Assembly: GCA_019722365.1 (NCBI GenBank)
Contig: JADFUC010001333.1
Coordinates: forward strand, 248,001-312,000
DNA: 64,000 nucleotides
Source of the DNA: Lithospermum erythrorhizon
Taxonomy: Eukaryota > Streptophyta > Magnoliopsida > Boraginales > Boraginaceae
Reading direction: 5' to 3'
Position 1 is the stretch's first letter. Each line of letters begins with the position of its first letter. The translations under genes were made by a program, and so were the position numbers. Under the pieces are notes generated by a model that worked only from the letters and a program-made list of their open reading frames with translations, did not search any database and was not told the origin of the DNA. This document shows positions 1 through 13,698 of this stretch, piece after piece.

Positions 1-3000
1 TATAATCGATGGAGCTTAGTTGCATCCAAAAGATTTTATGGTTATACTAAAGTTGTTCATAACTTTGGCGAATTTAAGCAAAGAGTTTTAAATATTTATA
101 CTTTTTAATGTGTCTTCAAGACTAGATTTCATATGTTTAATATTAAAGATTAAAGGCTTAGGATCGATAGCCATATAAATTAAGGATTTTTTAATATTCT
201 TGAAGAATTTCATCAATGTCCTTATTGTTATTTAAAATACGGAATCTTATAAATTCATTTATGAGACCGAAACTCATACAATTTAGAGGATACGTATTCA
301 TGGACATGATATGAATTTTAGGAATTTGATTTACTATCTATGATTTCGCTTAGGGGTCCGTAAGATTCATATATGAAATTATCTCTAATATACAAACATT
401 ATTTGACTCCCTTGAAGATATAACGCGATGGTTATACGTTATACCTCCGGATTTACATATATCATATGTGGTGCAAACTTATTTATATATATACCTTTCG
501 TTGCTAATTCTTAAAGTTGATTGATTATCTAATTATATCTCTCAAGTTGGGTATATATAGCTTCAAGCAAAGCGAACTCTCAGAGCATTGCTACAACTTC
601 ATCATTCTAAAAGCATTTAAAATTTCTTACTTAATGTTAAAATGAATTATCACACATGAGGCAAAGTAAAAATTAATTGAAAACTGAAGAGCCTACATAT
701 TATTTCTGAAGGAATATAAATTCATAGTATGCAATCGTTTACTTAATTTTCTAGGTCCGTAAGCATCTTTATAAATTAAAATTTCTTTAACAATGCACAT
801 ATATACGATTTCGATGTAAATTGCTCATCATTAATGTGTCTGAGCATGCCTCGGAGCATGAATACCTTGCTTATACAAAAATATTTTTGTTACATGTTGC
901 ATAATGTCAAGTAGTCTCGTTGGTGGTATTTTTATACCTATGATTTCATACTAACAATGATTATCACACATCCACGGCATGACTATCGACATATACAAAT
1001 TGATTTATCGATCCCTGGGCCAACTTATTTTTAGAAATAAATCCATATTTCATACATATAAAAACTAGCATTATAATGTTGATTGTACTAATTTTAGCTT
1101 AATAAGTAGTAAGTTTCTAGAAGAGCTGGCTGTTTTTCAATAATAACAAAGTATCGGTGACTCTGTAAGAGCTAATATTTGTCAAAAGTGAAGCAAAGTC
1201 AATTTGATGATTTCCTCAAGAGCTAAAATATTATTATCAGTAACACACATACGTAGTATTAAATAGACTTCCTATCAAAACCGTAAGTTTGATAATTAAG
1301 GAAACTTTTATTATTTTGGTACTTAATCAGCTGTAATTCATCCTGCATCGCTCGATATTTAAAGAATCGTTGAAAATTTGATTCGACACTATTGGCGGGT
1401 CAACAAATTATTGAGTTTAAAAATTTATGTGAGCTACATGTTGTAAACGCCTGACTATCAAGGGGCATATCAACTACATGCAATATCGCCAATCGACATG
1501 TGAAATGTTACTAAGGTTTAAATGACATTGCTCGCATCGCCCAAATTATCATAAGACTTCCCCCAATATAATTGGTTTGACTGAATCAAATATTTTACTA
1601 TTCATTACTGCATCATATATTTTCAACAATATGCACAAGATATGAATAACTTAAATATTTATTATACCTAAGGTATATACAATTTTATATATTTAAAATA
1701 TTATACCTTAAAAGGTATATATATTCATATAATCAAGTAATTTTTCATTATGATATATCAATATTTTCAACATTGAGGGGGAGAATAGTATACAATTGAA
1801 AAATAGTCTATCTTGAAATAAAATATCTCTATCCTATATGATCCTCAAGATGAATAAATATAACCCTAAGTTCAAAGAGATAACACGAATTCAAGTGGAT
1901 AATATAAACTGTAAGTTTACTACCAAACAAATTTCACCCTACAAGATAATAAATTTAAATAATATATCGTTGTAAACACTCAAATTTATATATGGGTTCC
2001 ATTGTAGATGAAATGGGCTCCATCATCAAGATTGGCTTCAGTTAATATCATCTCTGTAAGAGGTAGATGACTAATATATTTCATGAATGTTTAAAGCTAT
2101 AATTCACGCCAAGACATTTACAAAATTGATGAATATAACTAACTGCTTATCATGAACAAGTGGAACCCAAAGAAAAAGGTTGTCGACAATGGATACGACA
2201 TGGTTCTATATTCCTCCTATATCATGAAGCAATATTGAGGATCCGAAATTCATCTCCATAAGCCGAGTGTATACTTCATATATATGAAACGACTAAAGAG
2301 AAAAGACGCAATCAAGAGTAAACGAAACTCATTATATAAGTGAGAAATTTAGATTGAAGTCTAATGCAATGATATCAGTGCACTATGTCTCTGGGTACCG
2401 TGGATAATAAATGACCTAAGATTTTCATATAATATTTGTACCTCGGGTTAATTAAATAAGTCGCTGGTAACACATACACCTTTTTGATGTAGGTATCAAA
2501 ATTTTAAATGTTTGGTAGCAACAAAGATAATCTCTTTGACGCTGACGATGACTTATAATATATAATAAATAAAATATGTATACACGAAAACATGTAGAAA
2601 TATTTGTAAATGCCAAGCATATTTGTATTCTCGAAAACTTAACTCAATTGAAAGTTAATGCAGAAAATATCGGAATATTTGAAAGCCATCCTGAATATGG
2701 ATTGCAAGTCTTGAACTGTGACATAGATATTTTCATTCAGATTTTATTCAATCCTCACATGAATATACAAGTCTAATAACATAACGCCATACATGTTTAA
2801 CTTTGCATGATTATATATTTTTATGTGATTTGTATGATATATTTGTCTACTCTATTACGTAATGAGACATTTGAATTATTTAGAAGCGCAAGTTGGGATA
2901 TTGATCTTACATATCTTTATTATTGATTAGTTATTATTAGCTATCTAAATATTCATGATATTATGTAAGATTCAATTATAGTTTATGTAGACTCTAGAAA

Positions 3001-4660
3001 AAGTTTTAAGTTGAATAAATTATCATAATGAAAGATCACAAGAACTCTCAGAGTTCTCATTGTTAAACGTACATCTTTTATAATCTCCCTTTTGGAATCA
3101 AATGACTTATAAAGAAGTTATATACAGTTTCACTGGGCAAATGTAATTATAAATCTCATACTCCTCAGAGTTCTCAATTGTCGACAAAGTGTCTATAATC
3201 TAATTTAAAATTAAATACCTCAGAAAGATATATGCATGACAATCACAAGACGTAAAGATAAACCATACTATATTTTGATACATGATAAAAAATGTTTAGT
3301 CCTCACTAAATAAGATTCATAGAGATAATTCTAGTATCTCATCCTAAGACACGAACTTGGTCTTCAAGTACCAATTCTAATGTATATTTCACGACGGATA
3401 CGATTGCATAATCATGCAATATCAATAAACGCTTGTAAATGCTATTTGGATATTCTTACTTGAATAGTTATACTAACGATCTCATCAGCGAGATAATATA
3501 TAACATAAAACGATGATCTCATTGGGGAGATACAATATGCCAAGTTTTTCCTCTGGTTTTCTGCAAGGTTTTTAATGAGACAATTACTCCGAAGCATATC
3601 TAAAGAGAAATATAATCTTTATTTCACTAGGTTTTTCTCACACAGAAGTTTTCCTAGTGATTATTTAACCAAAGATGGTTATATTTAACGACTATCTAAT
3701 ATTGTACTTATACGTAGAGAAAAGTTTATGAAAATGACAATTTATATTTATGACTTAAATATTATTTGAATCAAGAAATTTTCAAAGAAGTCAGAACTTC
3801 TCAAGGTGAATTCGGTATTTAAACATTGTCATAAGTCACATCGAGTATCCTAATCCATTATAATATCACTAGACGCTAACAATGACCCATTATCGCTAAA
3901 GAGAAAATACAAAAAAGAATTATTTGATTCCGGCATCATATAAAAAGTTGCTATCGAAATAGTGATATATATGAGGAAATATCAAACACCTAACGCATTG
4001 AAACGAACTTAAATGTATAAGTGAAAATGATATTGCTCCAAAGAGAACATATTCAATTTCTAGCAATTTATGTAATGTTTAATATTTATATGATCCAAAT
4101 AGATCCATATTACTTGTGATTTATCATACGAAAGTTGGTTCTTAATCCATCTTTATGAAGATAATCGTAGACGTGTTACACATTAAATGAATGACATATA
4201 AAAAGGAGATAGAACAAAATATATTGTTCTTTTCTCTCTACCCATGATCTTCTGAGGAACGAAATCGACAACAAATTCGATCTCATGGATAATCGATGAT
4301 ATATTCACTAAATCACTCCTAACCTCAACATTCAAAAGCTATCCAAGCATGTGCCTACGCCGACTAAGCGATGCCGGGACGCCAAACGACAACATGAAAA
4401 GCCAGCTTAATACACACGTTTGTACTCTTTTTCCTTTAATCAGCATTTTGTCCCAAATGAATTTTCCCATGTTTTAATGACACATTATAAAGTCAGACAA
4501 GCACATCGCACTCTTTTCCTTCATTGAATTCATCTCTAGAATTCGATTTTTCCTAAGAAGCTTAACGAGAATATTCTTTGGCTGATTAGACATCCGCCGG
4601 AGTCATATGGAAATATCGCGACGCTCTCTGGCTCACTTTAAACGGTATTTAAATTGGATT
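1..4660 (+). mobile_element. strongly decayed Ty1/copia retrotransposon fragments
   Basis: There is no intact reading frame. Several short pieces resemble parts of plant copia elements read on the plus strand. A purine tract TTGAGGGGGAG at about 1776 looks like a polypurine tract. Three pieces, near 3548-3580, 3630-3665 and 4422-4480, carry the T-rich wording common in copia LTR/U5 regions (for example ACTCTTTTTCC followed by GGTTTT and TTTTTAATGAGAC). A phrase at 700-775 suggests a reverse-transcriptase stretch, but it cannot be read in one frame. The 66-codon frame at 2576-2776 has no recognisable domain. The region is best treated as old, heavily mutated LTR-element debris; the family (Tork-like) is only a guess. 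Confidence 0.4.
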
Positions 4661-5152
4661 AGTAAGTTATTGTGTTACTGGCGATCGTTTACTTATTATC
4701 AAACAATTACCTCAGAAATATATATCGCAGTTCTCATAACAAAAGACTCATCGTATCAGATAACATAATTATAATCAATAAAATAATCCTCCCTCCCTCC
4801 TCAGATATTTTCTCCTTTATTTTACTTTTGTTTTTCGCTATATTCATAACAAGATTTTTACTATCGATATTAAATTTTATTTAAATCAAAATTATGCTTA
4901 TCACGAAGCGCCGTAAAGTTTCATTAATTTCAAGACTTAAATTCAAGCAATTTACAATCAATTTGTATTTAGATAATAGAGATTTGGATATTTGGCTTTT
5001 AAATTTAATTTTTTTTATTATATTATATATATATATATATAACATGTTAGTTTTTATTCTTAAATAAAAAAAATCTTTATCTACAAACTTAATTAGAGTT
5101 GAATTCAATATATGAAAGAAAATTAAAAAAAGTCAGTCTTCACTATTTAATA

Positions 5153-5408
5153 CTCCCTCCGTTCCTATTTACTTGTCTTTCTAGACTAATTTTTTTTTTT
5201 GTTTCAAATTACTTATTTTTTCTTAGAATGTAAAATTATAATTCTATATTTCAAATGAATTTCGCTCATTTTGCTTATTAAATATTAACCAACCACCCAT
5301 ATTGGCTTCAATTAATTTTCATTCTATATTCATCGTAATTTTTGACTACTTTTTATTTCCTTAATCTATGTGTAAATGGCTGTGGTACACAACTAAAAAG
5401 AAACGGAG
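5153..5408. mobile_element. Stowaway-type MITE (256 bp)
   Basis: The left end reads CTCCCTCCGTTCCTATTTAC. The right end, reverse-complemented, reads CTCCGTTTCTTTTTAGTTGT, which is the same terminal repeat with a 4-bp deletion. TA dinucleotides flank both ends (5151-5152 and 5409-5410), as expected for Tc1/mariner-type Stowaway insertion. The interior is AT-rich and non-coding. Confidence 0.75.
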
Positions 5409-6730
5409 TAAGTATTAGATGATTAGTAATTAGTAAACTAAATAAAGAAAGATATCATTATAATAATACTATGGATTAGTTTTCACCTATATGAAGATAA
5501 TTCATCGATATTATTGACCTAAAAAATACATGCATGAATATGTATATTATGAAAGTATAATCCCATTTTATTTAGATGAACATCTCATGTCAAATCAGAC
5601 TCCCCACATCATCCGCTTTGGGCCGACTTCATGACCTTTTATATTAAAGCTAAGTATTTAGCCAAATTCTAAAAGTTTTATATCATAATATTAATCACAT
5701 ATATACTATCGAGGTTTAATTTTACGTACTATTTGACAAATTATGTTTTATAAGAGGTATGTCATATTTATTTCATTAATTTTCAATATAACTCATTCGA
5801 AAGATTTACATCTCGAATGTATGACATCTTAACAATACGTGGCCTCTTACGTTGTTTCATGCGGCTAAAATTGAGAATTGGGGATAAAATATGTTAAACG
5901 AATACATGTATGTAAACTGGATAGTAGAAATCCATGAATAATTATACTGCCAATCAATCGGTGTCGATATTTTCTAACAATAAAATAAAATAACATAAAG
6001 TATTTTTATTAAAAGAGAAAATGATATTTTCTAACAATAAATATGATTACATAACGCAGATTCTTTTATTAAATCTTTAAAATGAAGTCAGTAGTATTTA
6101 TAACAAAAATTTCAAATTTTATTATTCAAAATTATATTATTAAAAATTATAAAAGCGATCATATAACTACGAATAAAATGAATTATAATATAAATCTAAA
6201 AGAATAATTTATAAATTTATGTAAATAGTTAATTACTTTATTTATTATCTCAATTTAAATATTTGAAGTATAAATAATTACGTGCAACACACGTACATTT
6301 TACTAGTGATATACAGCTCCATGAAAGATGATTAACTGTGCCCTAACGAGTAAGTGGATACGTGCTCCAAAGTATCAAAAGACTAATGTAGGTTCAAATT
6401 ATAACATTTAATTACGACCAATATCTACAATTCAACCCTGTGAATTGCCGGGTGTATCATGCACTTTTTTATACTGATTTTAGTATGATCACATTATGAA
6501 ATATGTAATAAGAAAAAAATCTAGAAAGGAAATTTGATAAAATACTATTAATGAATGGTATAGATTTTATATACAAATATTAAATCTAAAATTTCAATAG
6601 ACTGTACCATATACATATTGATTAAAACATCAATGCAATAGTAAAATATTAATTCCATCATCAATCTTAGATCATTTAATTTTGTCATGAAATTATGAGT
6701 ATAAAACATTGTCATTTTCGCTAAAATCTG
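5409..6730. other. AT-rich intergenic DNA, no gene seen
   Basis: This stretch is AT-rich with stops in all frames. No RNA gene, transposase or LTR signature was recognised. A TATATA run lies just before the MITE, at about 5025-5041. Confidence 0.5.
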
Positions 6731-6960
6731 ATACTCCCTCTATTTTTTTTATTTGATGTTTTCGAATATCGATGTGCAACTTTGACTGTCACTTATTCTT
6801 AAACTATATGTTCAAAAATTATAAAAAAAATAATATTATGAAATTATTTGTAAAGACGAATCTAATAATATAAATTTTATATTTATTTAAATAATAATTG
6901 ATCACCAAACAATTATGGCCCTTAGACTTTATATATAGTATAGATATCAACTATTTTGAT
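6731..6960 (+). mobile_element. second MITE-like copy, one recognisable end
   Basis: It begins TACTCCCTCTATTTTTTTTA and contains the inner block AAGACGAATCTAATAATATA followed by AAATTTTATATTTAT. This is the conserved inner part of a common plant Stowaway family. The same inner block recurs at 63,870-63,915 in this window. The right terminal repeat is not clear, so the end coordinate is approximate. Confidence 0.45.
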
Positions 6961-9900
6961 ATAAACATATGAACATTAATTGAAATATTATCTACCATTT
7001 CAATAATAACGAACATACGAATATATAATGTTTATGAAGGGTGAAAAATTCATAACATATAAAACTCAAGAGTTTGAATATTAAAGTAATAAATGGAAGC
7101 AAGTTTCATTAATCAGAAAACAAAATTCTAGTTTTCATCTTATCATCAGATTTGCATTTATTCTCCAATAGTATATAATTATTTCGATTATCAAAGATAA
7201 TTAACAGAAATTTCAAATCACCCATACTTTGGTAACTACTTTATTGTAGATATAATGGTGGTTATTTTGAACTCATTCCCTTTAAAATTTGGATAGATGA
7301 TAAATGTAATGACGCCATTACTTGAGCACCTGGGATGCATCTTATGGTTTCACTAAACAATATAAGGTCTAGAAGACTCACCAACTTTCCTAAAAGCTAT
7401 TAGAATCAAATTATAAAAACGACAAAAACTAACCGCATCAACATCCATAGTTAATATATTATTTTATTCTTTTAAAATTTAATTTATCCTAAATTTCTAT
7501 CGACATATCGAAATATTTAATTTTCAATTTTAAAGGAATAATAGTTTCAAGCAAAGAGTTACATAAAAATTAACCAAAACAAAAAGCGACAATGTCAATT
7601 TTAAGTGAATTATAGAGAAACCGACGTTAATGCTATTAAGCTTTATATATATATTCTTGATAATTAACGATATATTAATTAGAAATATCCAATACATTTG
7701 TTCTAGTGCTATTAGAAGCACTAATGAAACCTTCATTCAAAATATTACAATCCATAAAGTTAAAGGAGCTTATTGTAGTATCTAGCAAGTTGACAAAACA
7801 ACCAATGCCGGGCTTCGAAACCAAAATAATCAGACATATTCAACAATTCTTCATTCTTCTTCAAGATTTGACAATCTTTGTCTCTTTCAATTTAAAGTAT
7901 TCCAAATTCAAACACGCGATGTAAAATTATCAATAATGAAAATAAATAGCATTTAAATTTATGATATTTACTAAGAATTTAGAGGTCAAAGTAGGGATGA
8001 TTTGACCAAAAGTCTTCTATCTCTCGAAAAGGATTGTTATTGATGGTAATTTCTAAGCCTCTTTAATTGTTTGCTTGTACCAGTGAATCATGTTAATTAA
8101 GACTTTGTATATAATAAGCATAGATTAACCCGATCACATGGAGTTCTTGTGAGGCAGACATCGCTCTTCCAATCACAAATATTAATGAAATTGACGCGAT
8201 TTTTTTTTAAATATAAATATCGTGAAATCTCTGATATTCTCCACAAAACAAGCATCGGAGTAAAAAGTGTCTCCACAATGGAGATTGAGTGTATGAGTTC
8301 ACATGAAAAGTTCACAAAGATGTCAATAATAAAAGTATAAAAGGTCATTTTCAGCGGTACAAAATATATACATGAAAGAGGTGATTGACTGATTGATCAC
8401 CATAACTTTATGGTACTTGAGAGTTGAGACAGTGAAGTGAGTGAACCCACTTTCTTGTTTCTACATCCAAACAAGAACCAATAGTATCTGAAGGAGCAGC
8501 TAGCAGATAGAGGTGAAAGGGTAATGGGATGGTGGACAAATTGGCCTACATTCACGGGCATGCCACAAATTTGTATATAACATAAACAAATAGTAAGATC
8601 TCTTTGTCTATGTTATCATTTTCCCTCAATCTGAAGAAAAGCAAATGGTCCCAACATATCAAGGTGTATTTAGCTATCAGCATACACTAGTTGTTCATAA
8701 AAGTATATTTTAGAGTAGAGTTCCCTGAGGACGCCATACACATTATTACTCCATCCATCCCTAAAAAATCATTCAATCTAGAGTATTTGACATTTACACC
8801 ACCACTTGGTTAAAAGAGGGGAAAAGTGAACAAACATTAATGTTTTGGTTTGCTTTTATCGACTCAACGAAAGACACTAGGAACATTTTCGAAAATATCA
8901 AATCAACTTGACTTATAGAAGAAGGGAAAGGCTAGAGATCTCAAATGGTCCCCCACTGTTTAATGGTCTTTGTATCATAGACCTGGGACCATTAAGGTAA
9001 CCTTCCATTTTTAGTACATGCCCTCCATTTAGCAACAAAGGGCACCCACAGCTTGAAGAAACATACTTTGAAAGGGACACAAAAAGAACTATCAAATGAT
9101 ACAAATGTATAATTTGGATCTAATAATGTGATTACATATGACGGAGAACTATTCAGCAATTCTCTCGAGATAGTGAATAGAATCCAAGGAGCATGATTTC
9201 GCAAACATATGGAAAAGCCACAAGCAATCTTATATAGATTAACTTGCGCGAGGATGACTTAAGGTGATCGTATATTCGTAGTGCAAAGTTCAACAACAAA
9301 TCTTCCATGATCGAAGCAAGAATAAAATTCAATCAGTTTTGAAGAACACACTCATTGTGTGTAAGCTGAGAATCCTGAGATAGTACTACATGATTGCATA
9401 ATCCAACTAGGCATTGTTGATTTCCAAGCAAAGAAGGAAAGAGAGAAATCATATACGGGGTACAAACTTAATCACAGAAGATAAAAGAATTGAGACTATT
9501 CTATTCAATGTAGAACATGTACTCAAACAACGATCAAGTTCCAAACGTTTTGAGTGCGGAAGCGTAAGTTCTGCAGGATAATAGTGTTTTCTTATTGACG
9601 GGAATCCTAGCTGGATATCCCTAATAAAATTCATTCTAATAAACAAAAAGAGAACCTCACAAACAATTTCAGAAAACTACAACCCCGGAAAGTACAGGGG
9701 AACTATGAGAATACTCAATACTGGCAACTTTGCCAGTCACTACAACATAAAAAAATCAAAAAAGTGTAGGGGTAAATGAAAATAACTCAACCTTTGATGT
9801 AAACAATGCCGTCTTGCAGAAGAGACTCACACAGCAGACTCAGATTTTATCTTTTAGCGTATATCCAGAAAACTGATTTTTACATAAAACTGAAAACCTA

Positions 9901-10169
9901 AAGTTGCATCAAAATCCAAAATGTACGAGGTTACTTCAATTGCTCTCACTTAAAGATGCCTCCTTAGCATTAAGTGATCAACTTCCTTGTAAGGTAAAAT
10001 TTGAATTAAAAAAGAAGTCTGGTCCTAAAAGTATATTTCATCGTACTGAATAGAGAAGTCCGACTAGGTAGCAATACCTGAGAAAATTAGTATAGTCGAC
10101 AATTCAGTACTTGAAATAGTTCATATGTAAGAGGTTATGAAGGCATCACTCCATGATTGTATAAAGTAC
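6961..10169. other. intergenic DNA and 3' flank of the RNA-binding protein gene
   Basis: No coding region can be supported here. Short open frames (7706-7924, 8149-8340, 9449-9646) have no recognisable domains. From about 8350 rightward the base composition is less extreme and resembles transcribed non-coding or intronic DNA. The last 1-2 kb may include the 3' UTR of the minus-strand gene that starts at 12,119. A short hairpin lies at 8944-8993. Confidence 0.4.
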
Positions 10170-10397
10170 CTATGCATTAGTGCCAGGATGATAAACAGCA
10201 GAATACAAGATAGGTGAATAAATCTTGGAAACTTCAGCGACTATCTGCAAGGAATGCACACTATTTCCTGAGCAACCGTTGACTTATTTTATGATAATGA
10301 AAGTAGTGAAATCACCAAAAGTTGGTTTAAAAAAAATTATAAACCAGATATTTCTTTGCTAAGTACTACAGAAAAAAAATTCAAAATACCTAAACTC

Positions 10398-12119
10398 TCA
10401 TAAATGAGGAAAATCAATGTTACCTCTATTGGTCTGTCTACTTGCAATTGTATAACCTCCAACATAGTCTTCAGTATCTTTAGGTGTGACATCTGCAGGA
10501 TTCCCAAGTCCATAGCCAAACGAACTAGAATCCCCTAGCTCATTAGATGAAGACTGCCAAGTTGAATCTCCATAAGTGCGGTAAATATCCCCATAAGATC
10601 CTTCGTAACCACCACTAGAAGCAGAGAATGATGTATTGGAAGGTATACTTGTCGCAGTGTTTCTCCCAAGTCCTCCAGCTCCAAGACCAAAACTGTGTTC
10701 TCCACTCCTCAGTACAGTATTTCCAGCACTATAGCCTGAAGTATTTCCACCCATTTGACCAGAAACAGGGGAACTCCAAGATGCATCCTTACTCCCGAAG
10801 ACTCCGAATTCACCACTTCCAGAACCAAAGTAAGAACCAGAAGTAGCAGTTAAAGGAGAATTAGTCATTCCCCCATTTGCCCACATATTCCTTGACGGAG
10901 TTCTCATAAGCGAATCACCTCTATTGCCGCCACTTCCATATCCAATAGGAGTATTGTATCTATTTGTATTTGTGCCAAAATAAGGGCTCATACCCCTGCC
11001 ATAACCAAGGTTGTTACTAAAGTTTGAGCCTCCAAATCCAGATGCCAGTCCTGTTTCCAAATTCATATCCATGCCATATGCAGGTGAGCCAAACTGAGAA
11101 AATCCAGAGCGACCACTACCCACTGGACTGAATCTGCCATCCATTCTGACCCCATACCCTCCAACTGAGTCTAAATTATAGCCTTGCACATAGCTATTAA
11201 GAAGATTATTGGCTCTAGAGAAACCATAGTTATATCCAACAAAAGGACTTCGAATTGGCACTGGAGATTGCTCTTTGGGAACTGCTCTCTTTACCTCAAC
11301 CATTTTACCATTAAGTTCATGAAAGGTTTTGTGCAACACCCTGTCGACTGCATCCTCTGTATCGTAAGTGATAAATCCAAACCCTCTTGGTCTTTGTGTG
11401 TCGTGATCATACATCACAACAACATCTGTTATATTTCCAAACTGCTCAAAGTAATTCTTAAAGTCACTCTCCGTAACCGAGGATGCTAAGCCTCCTACAA
11501 AAATCTTTTTAGAGCGTCCTGGGCCTGGGGACCCTTGGATGCTGCTAATGTTTCTACTTACTATGCTTTGATCATCCCTCGGAACAGCTTTCTTGGCTTC
11601 AACCTATGCATTAAACATAAAAAATAACTAACCAATTGCTTGGTAATAAATTTTGAGTTGCTAAATACAGAGAATCCAAACTTTAAATTCTGCAGAAAAT
11701 GATTTTCTCAAAAAGATGCTCAGTATTTGCTATAAAAGTGGACAGGCTACACTTGACATTTACATCATCACATTAGGCAAATTACACATCACAATATTCA
11801 ATACAACCGAACAAACTAATTATTTCATTATGTTGAGTACTCTTAAAAAATATAATGCATCCAAGCGCATCAAGAATTTGTGAATGGAACTACTTACAGA
11901 GCGTCCATCGATCATGTGTTTCTCATTGGCCACTCTTTCAGCAACTGAAGGGTCAGCAAAGACAATAAAACCAAATCCCCGAGCTCGCCCAGTGTTGCGA
12001 TCTCTCATTATCACAGCCTCCACCACCTCTCCATACGATTTAAAGTATTCCGTAAGGCGTTCCTCATCAGTGTCCCATGAGATCCCCCCGATGAAAAGCT
12101 TACAGAGATCCTGTTCCAT
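10398..12119 (-). CDS. two-RRM hnRNP1-like RNA-binding protein
   Basis: This encodes a nuclear/cytoplasmic RNA-binding protein of the plant hnRNP A/B-like group (Arabidopsis At5g47620/At4g26650 type), thought to act in pre-mRNA or mRNA handling. Exon 1 is 12119-11898 (74 codons, start MEQDLCKLFIGG). A 294-bp intron with GTAAGT donor and TGCATAG acceptor follows. Exon 2 starts at 11603 with VEAKKAVPRD and is open to 10398. RRM1 has RNP2 KLFIGGI (residues 7-13) and RNP1 RGFGFIVF (47-54). RRM2 has KIFVGGLA (107-114) and RGFGFITY (147-154). The C-terminal half is Gly/Ser/Asn/Tyr-rich and low in complexity, typical of the family. The frame ends RQTNRGNIDFPHL, but GAG|GTAACA at 10424/10423 is a plausible donor to a last small exon near 10,170-10,244. 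The true C-terminus is therefore uncertain. Without that splice the protein is about 475 aa, similar to relatives. Confidence 0.88.
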
Positions 12120-12890
12120 CTTTTCTACAGTTCCATAATCAACCACCCCAAAAATGAGTTCAAATAATCCCACCAAAACAACCAAATTTTACAAATGCAA
12201 CACTTATAGAGAGCTCATTAATCACTTTTCACATTCTGGGACATAATTCATTATTTATAAAACATTGTGCAAATCCTCGTCTAATTATAGATCACTTTTA
12301 AAGGCAAGCACACTTATCATCATCCAACCATGTAATGACATCAAAAAAAATATTGACAATTGCATAGCATATATTTAAACAGAGTTGACATAAATTTGAT
12401 CATCAAACTAACTCAAATAGATCCAAATGTGGATTCAAATCATACCTTATCAAGAAAAGTAGCAAACTTCAAGGCATAAGCTGATCAAACAAAAAACTGG
12501 GATTTTTTTTTGTTAAGTCAAGAAGCATCAGATCATTCATGCATTAATCTAAAAACCAAGATTACCCTTTTACCATATCTGCAAAGTTCATAATTCAAAT
12601 ATATTAGATTGGATCAAATACCAAAAATGGATTAACTAAATCAGTTTTTTTTTTTTTAAGATTAAATGGTGAAAAATATTGAATCTTTATATTAAAACTG
12701 ACCATTTAAGGGAATTGAGATGGAAAATTATGAGTGAAGATCTAGGAAGAAGTTTTTATTGGAATAAAAACAGAGGATGTGCTCATCCTCTACCTTTGTT
12801 CTCTTGTCCCTCTCCTTCTTTTCTTTTATTCTACCATAATTTAATATTATTTTGTTTATTTGTTATTTGTTAAATTAAAAGAAATAAAGA
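12120..12890 (-). promoter_or_regulatory. 5' UTR, probable leader intron and promoter of the RNA-binding protein gene
   Basis: On the minus strand, a purine-rich leader (about 12,840-12,760, GA-rich) is followed by a good splice donor AAG|GTATGATTTG at 12,446/12,445. A possible acceptor AACTGTAG lies just upstream of the ATG at 12,119. This suggests a 5'-UTR intron of about 0.3 kb, which is common in this family. The transcription start is not determined. Confidence 0.45.
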
Positions 12891-13698
12891 AAATGTTGAA
12901 TTAGTAAAGGAGAAAGTTGGAATGAGGATGATTTAATTATATATTTAGGGGGGGAGAGAAGAATGTGTAACTTTGTGTGGGAGTTTTGGAAATCCTTTGG
13001 TGCAATAACATTTAGGATAGGTGAGGTAGATGAAGACATTCCATTGATATTTTTATTATTACAATAAAAAAATTAAAAGAATATTAGTAATAATTTGTAC
13101 TTCTTTATATTTAATTGATTAGATTAAAATAATTTTATTAAGTAGGTGGAAATATTTTATTATTATACCTAGTTAGATATGATAGTTATATAATATAGTA
13201 TTCTGATTTTTTATTTAATTTCAAAAATATATTATTTTTAATAGGGATAAAACATATAAGTGGAGAAAAAAATTATATTAAAATCATATATAATGAAATA
13301 AAAAGAAATTTATTTTAATTTTAACACAATTAAATACACAAAGACAAAGGGAGTAGATATTATGTTTTGTTTATGATAGAAGTAATTTTAAAGTAACCTT
13401 GTTTCGAATGAATGTAAACATTTGCTTAATTTTGGATTCTAATAATATATAGTTTTACTTATGTTACTTTAGAAAAATATATACATTCATTACTCCGACA
13501 TCAATGATCATATTTTAAACCGTTACACTAATGATCATATCCCGAGGTAGGGATTATTGTTTCCATTATCCCATACCTTTCGCAGTTCACATATACTGTT
13601 GAACAAAAAGATTAAAAAAATAGAGAGAACAATTACCTGAATCATCAAGACATAAAATGATACGGAGTATTAAAATCGAAACATGATTTCCTGTCTCA
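12891..13698. other. AT-rich intergenic DNA
   Basis: No gene was seen. It contains isolated GGGAGTA-type and ACGGAGTA words typical of eroded Stowaway ends (about 13,350 and 13,663), but no pairable termini. Confidence 0.4.

Noticed and set aside
11184..12138. Plus-strand frames of 84-101 codons at 11,184 and 11,884
   Set aside because: Antisense shadows of the two RRM exons.
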